This document shows, one piece after another, positions 61,826 to 64,000 of a stretch of 64,000 nucleotides of DNA. This DNA is from Callipepla californica brunnescens. Lineage: Eukaryota > Chordata > Aves > Galliformes > Odontophoridae. Below the pieces are notes generated by a model. The model was not told the DNA's origin. It saw only the letters and a program-made list of their open reading frames with translations, and did not search any database. The DNA lies in the NCBI GenBank assembly GCA_023055505.1, contig JALIRH010000145.1:186001-250000 (forward strand), written 5' to 3'. Both the position numbers and the translations under genes were made by a program. Position 1 is the stretch's first letter. The number at the start of each line of letters is the position of its first letter.

Positions 61826-61916
61826 TGTAATTCTTAACTCTTTACCTCCCAATATACTACATGATGTTATGATGTGGAATATCAATAATATAAAAAAAAT
61901 CATAAAACCATGACAC
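61826..61916 (-). mobile_element. LTR end fragment, same family (copy H)
   Basis: About 90 bp match the family terminus: cttaactctttacctcccaa, tactacatgatgttatgatg and aatcataaaaccatgaca. It overlaps the last 50 or so bases of copy G in consensus terms, so the two are not a simple split of one LTR. Confidence 0.85.
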
Positions 61917-64000
61917 CCAGTATAGAGTGTTCATAAAAGGTATATGCATTTCAGAACTTGCCTATTCACTCCAATGAATGCTGGGTCACTGACAGTTTGG
62001 GGAATTAAATTACTATCATGTTAAAACAATAACAACAAAGACTTGGAAAATGAGAAGTGGAGTATATAAAACTTTCATTTGGATTATATCATCAGTCTGA
62101 TGTTCAATACTTTTGATAAAACATTCTATGCAGGGAAGAGTAAGAGATTCTGGCAGAAGTAATAGTAGCTTTGCTTCCAGGTAACGTTTGTTATTGAAAA
62201 GATATTTCTAGTAGGTTAATTGTATTACCCTCTGAATGTGTCTGTCTTTCTCTGTTGAATATAAGAAAAATCCAGATGACTAACCTGAGTTAGCTAAATT
62301 TAGGGGAAATTAATTCCTCTATGGTTGTACTAAATTGGAATAAAAATGTATTTGCTCTCAGCTCTGTGTGTATTATGAGGTAATAATTTGACTAGCTTAG
62401 ATGGAATCTTTGAAGAAAAGCAATATAAGTTGGTTTTTGTTTTTGTTTTTCCTAAGAACGCTAACAACAATGTTGCTCACCTTATAAAGGACTCATAAGC
62501 ACACATGAAAAACACTCCCATTATACCATCTTGTTCTTTATCACATTCTGAAGAGCTCATTAGACTCTATTTAATCCGTAGTATGAACTTTCCATACTAT
62601 TTGCATGTAGATATATAAAGATGTATAAAAAGAGGCAAGTTTAGCTGTTGACTTAGAAAAGGACAAAATATAACAAGGAGATTTATACATAATACTAAAT
62701 AATAATAATAATAGCAATAATAATAAAAATCTTAAACATGGTATGTGCCATAGAGTATTTTAAACAAAACACAGATTCTGTGTTGTATAATTTAGTTTTT
62801 ATATGAATAAACACAACAATGAATTACTTTCAAGTATTCTGTTGTCTATTCTATATTATTTTATCCATCATATTTACATCTCAGTTAGATAATGAATTTA
62901 CCCTTTCCTTCCTTTTGCTATGAAGCATACGCATATAACATGCAGAAAACAAAAATCCAGATTTTTGAGACTGATAGAGTATTGTAAGTATTGCTTTTGT
63001 GTGTGTGTAACTCTAAAATACAAATGACACGTGATCAAAGTTGATAAACTTGTCTATGTGTAAGTATTTTTACTATTTCCATTGCACTCAGAAAGTGGTA
63101 GAATAAAAGTGCCTGTGGTGGATGTTGAACTTTTTGATTAATTGCCACTGTGTTGCTTGTTTTATTAACCATTTGTCAAATTTTTCTTCAGGGAGTGGAA
63201 CAAGAAGCAGCTCCTTTATCTTAGCAATTCAAAATAAGCTTAACTGAGTGAACTCTATAGTAACATTTTTGTCAGGGAAGTAAACAGTATATCAATATGG
63301 GATAACTTCTGCCAAACAGTTACAATTAGAACAGAGAATTAACACAAACAGTAAGAAATACTTAAGAAAATCTATGCCCGACAATCTAGCCATCAGCTAG
63401 CACTTTAGAGTTGCGTTATTTATTTTTTATAGTTTGTAAGCTGCCATTGAGTACTTTACATGTCTTTTCATGCTTACAAGTAAAGAGGAAAGTAGGACTG
63501 TTTGTACACATGCTACAATTATATAACATTTTACATTTTATCATACATCATCTTAAAAAGTTTCTATCTTCATGTTTCCTCTTCTTAGTAATTACCTAAA
63601 AAAAAAACTGATTTATTTTTATAAGTAACTTTCCACAAATAATTGCATGTTTTTTTGAGCAGAAATCTTAAAAAGTCTTAAAATTTTAAAATTCAAATAT
63701 AGATTTTGAAACTATTGAAGTCACAGATTATTTCTTTGAAAGGATGCAGTGCGAGAGTATATTGAAGAAGGTGGGGAGATACTGAAGTATATAAAATAAC
63801 AATTACTATTTCCAAAGCTTAAATGAAGAAAGAATACTGAACTGATGTGACTTTCACGTTGTAGCCTGAGGACCCTGAATTGTCTTTCAGCATTTGTCTG
63901 TCACTGTACGATCTCTTCAGACAACGAAGAGAAGGATCTCCTTTATTACCTACTGGCATAATAACTTAACATTCTGAATTATCTAGAACACTGACAGATT
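61917..64000. other. AT-rich unique DNA to window end
   Basis: No gene recognised. Includes an interrupted AAT repeat at 62695-62729. Open frames are short. Nothing else is seen in it. Confidence 0.6.

Overview
The window reads as a gene desert from a bird genome, most likely a galliform such as chicken, quail or turkey. That rests on three things: many fragments of the avian LINE CR1, with its 3' tails of repeated TGATTCT-type octamers; a deleted mariner copy of the Galluhop type; and a dispersed family of solo retroviral LTRs. The rest is very AT-rich. I found no protein-coding gene, exon series, tRNA, rRNA or CRISPR array that I can support. Open frames of 60-110 codons are what chance gives in DNA like this. 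The few longer ones lie in CR1, in an LTR or in stop-free microsatellite DNA.

Layout. 1-11148: AT-rich unique DNA with five CR1 pieces (1838-2076, 2084-2145, 5702-5962, 7195-7672), an AAT/ATT palindrome near 9424 and a long AAAAT microsatellite at 10117. 11149-14088: a solo LTR, then a cluster of CR1 pieces that are out of order, then half a mariner element. 14089-26250: mostly repeat-free, with two small CR1 pieces. 26250-35615: three LTR-family copies, one of them inserted inside a CR1, a GATA microsatellite, a C-rich 40-bp tandem repeat and an LTR-like element of a second family. 36389-37620: the most striking structure, a purine-rich tract facing a roughly 930-bp TTGCC/TTCCC array, followed at once by a CR1 with recognisable reverse transcriptase sequence. 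37650-48360: more CR1s, the youngest-looking LTR (40648-41222, perfect 5-bp target duplication), a deleted mariner with both terminal inverted repeats, a second LTR-in-CR1 nest, and a CR1 with much of the end of ORF2. 48360-64000: mostly unique AT-rich DNA with a perfect GGGAAA array at 52458, one CR1, a CT tract and a broken pair of LTR pieces at 60916-61916.

How the parts relate. Nothing here works as a gene set. What can be read is the order of insertions. CR1s came first and some were then split by LTRs. Seven of the eight LTR-family pieces share one orientation and are CpG-depleted. The eighth is inverted, still CpG-rich and has a perfect target duplication. All LTR copies lack gag, pol and env, so they are solo remnants. 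The best candidates for something unusual are structural: the inverted purine/TTGCC arrangement, the guanine-run tracts able to form quadruplexes, and two LTRs that landed within about 20 bp of each other in CR1 consensus terms.
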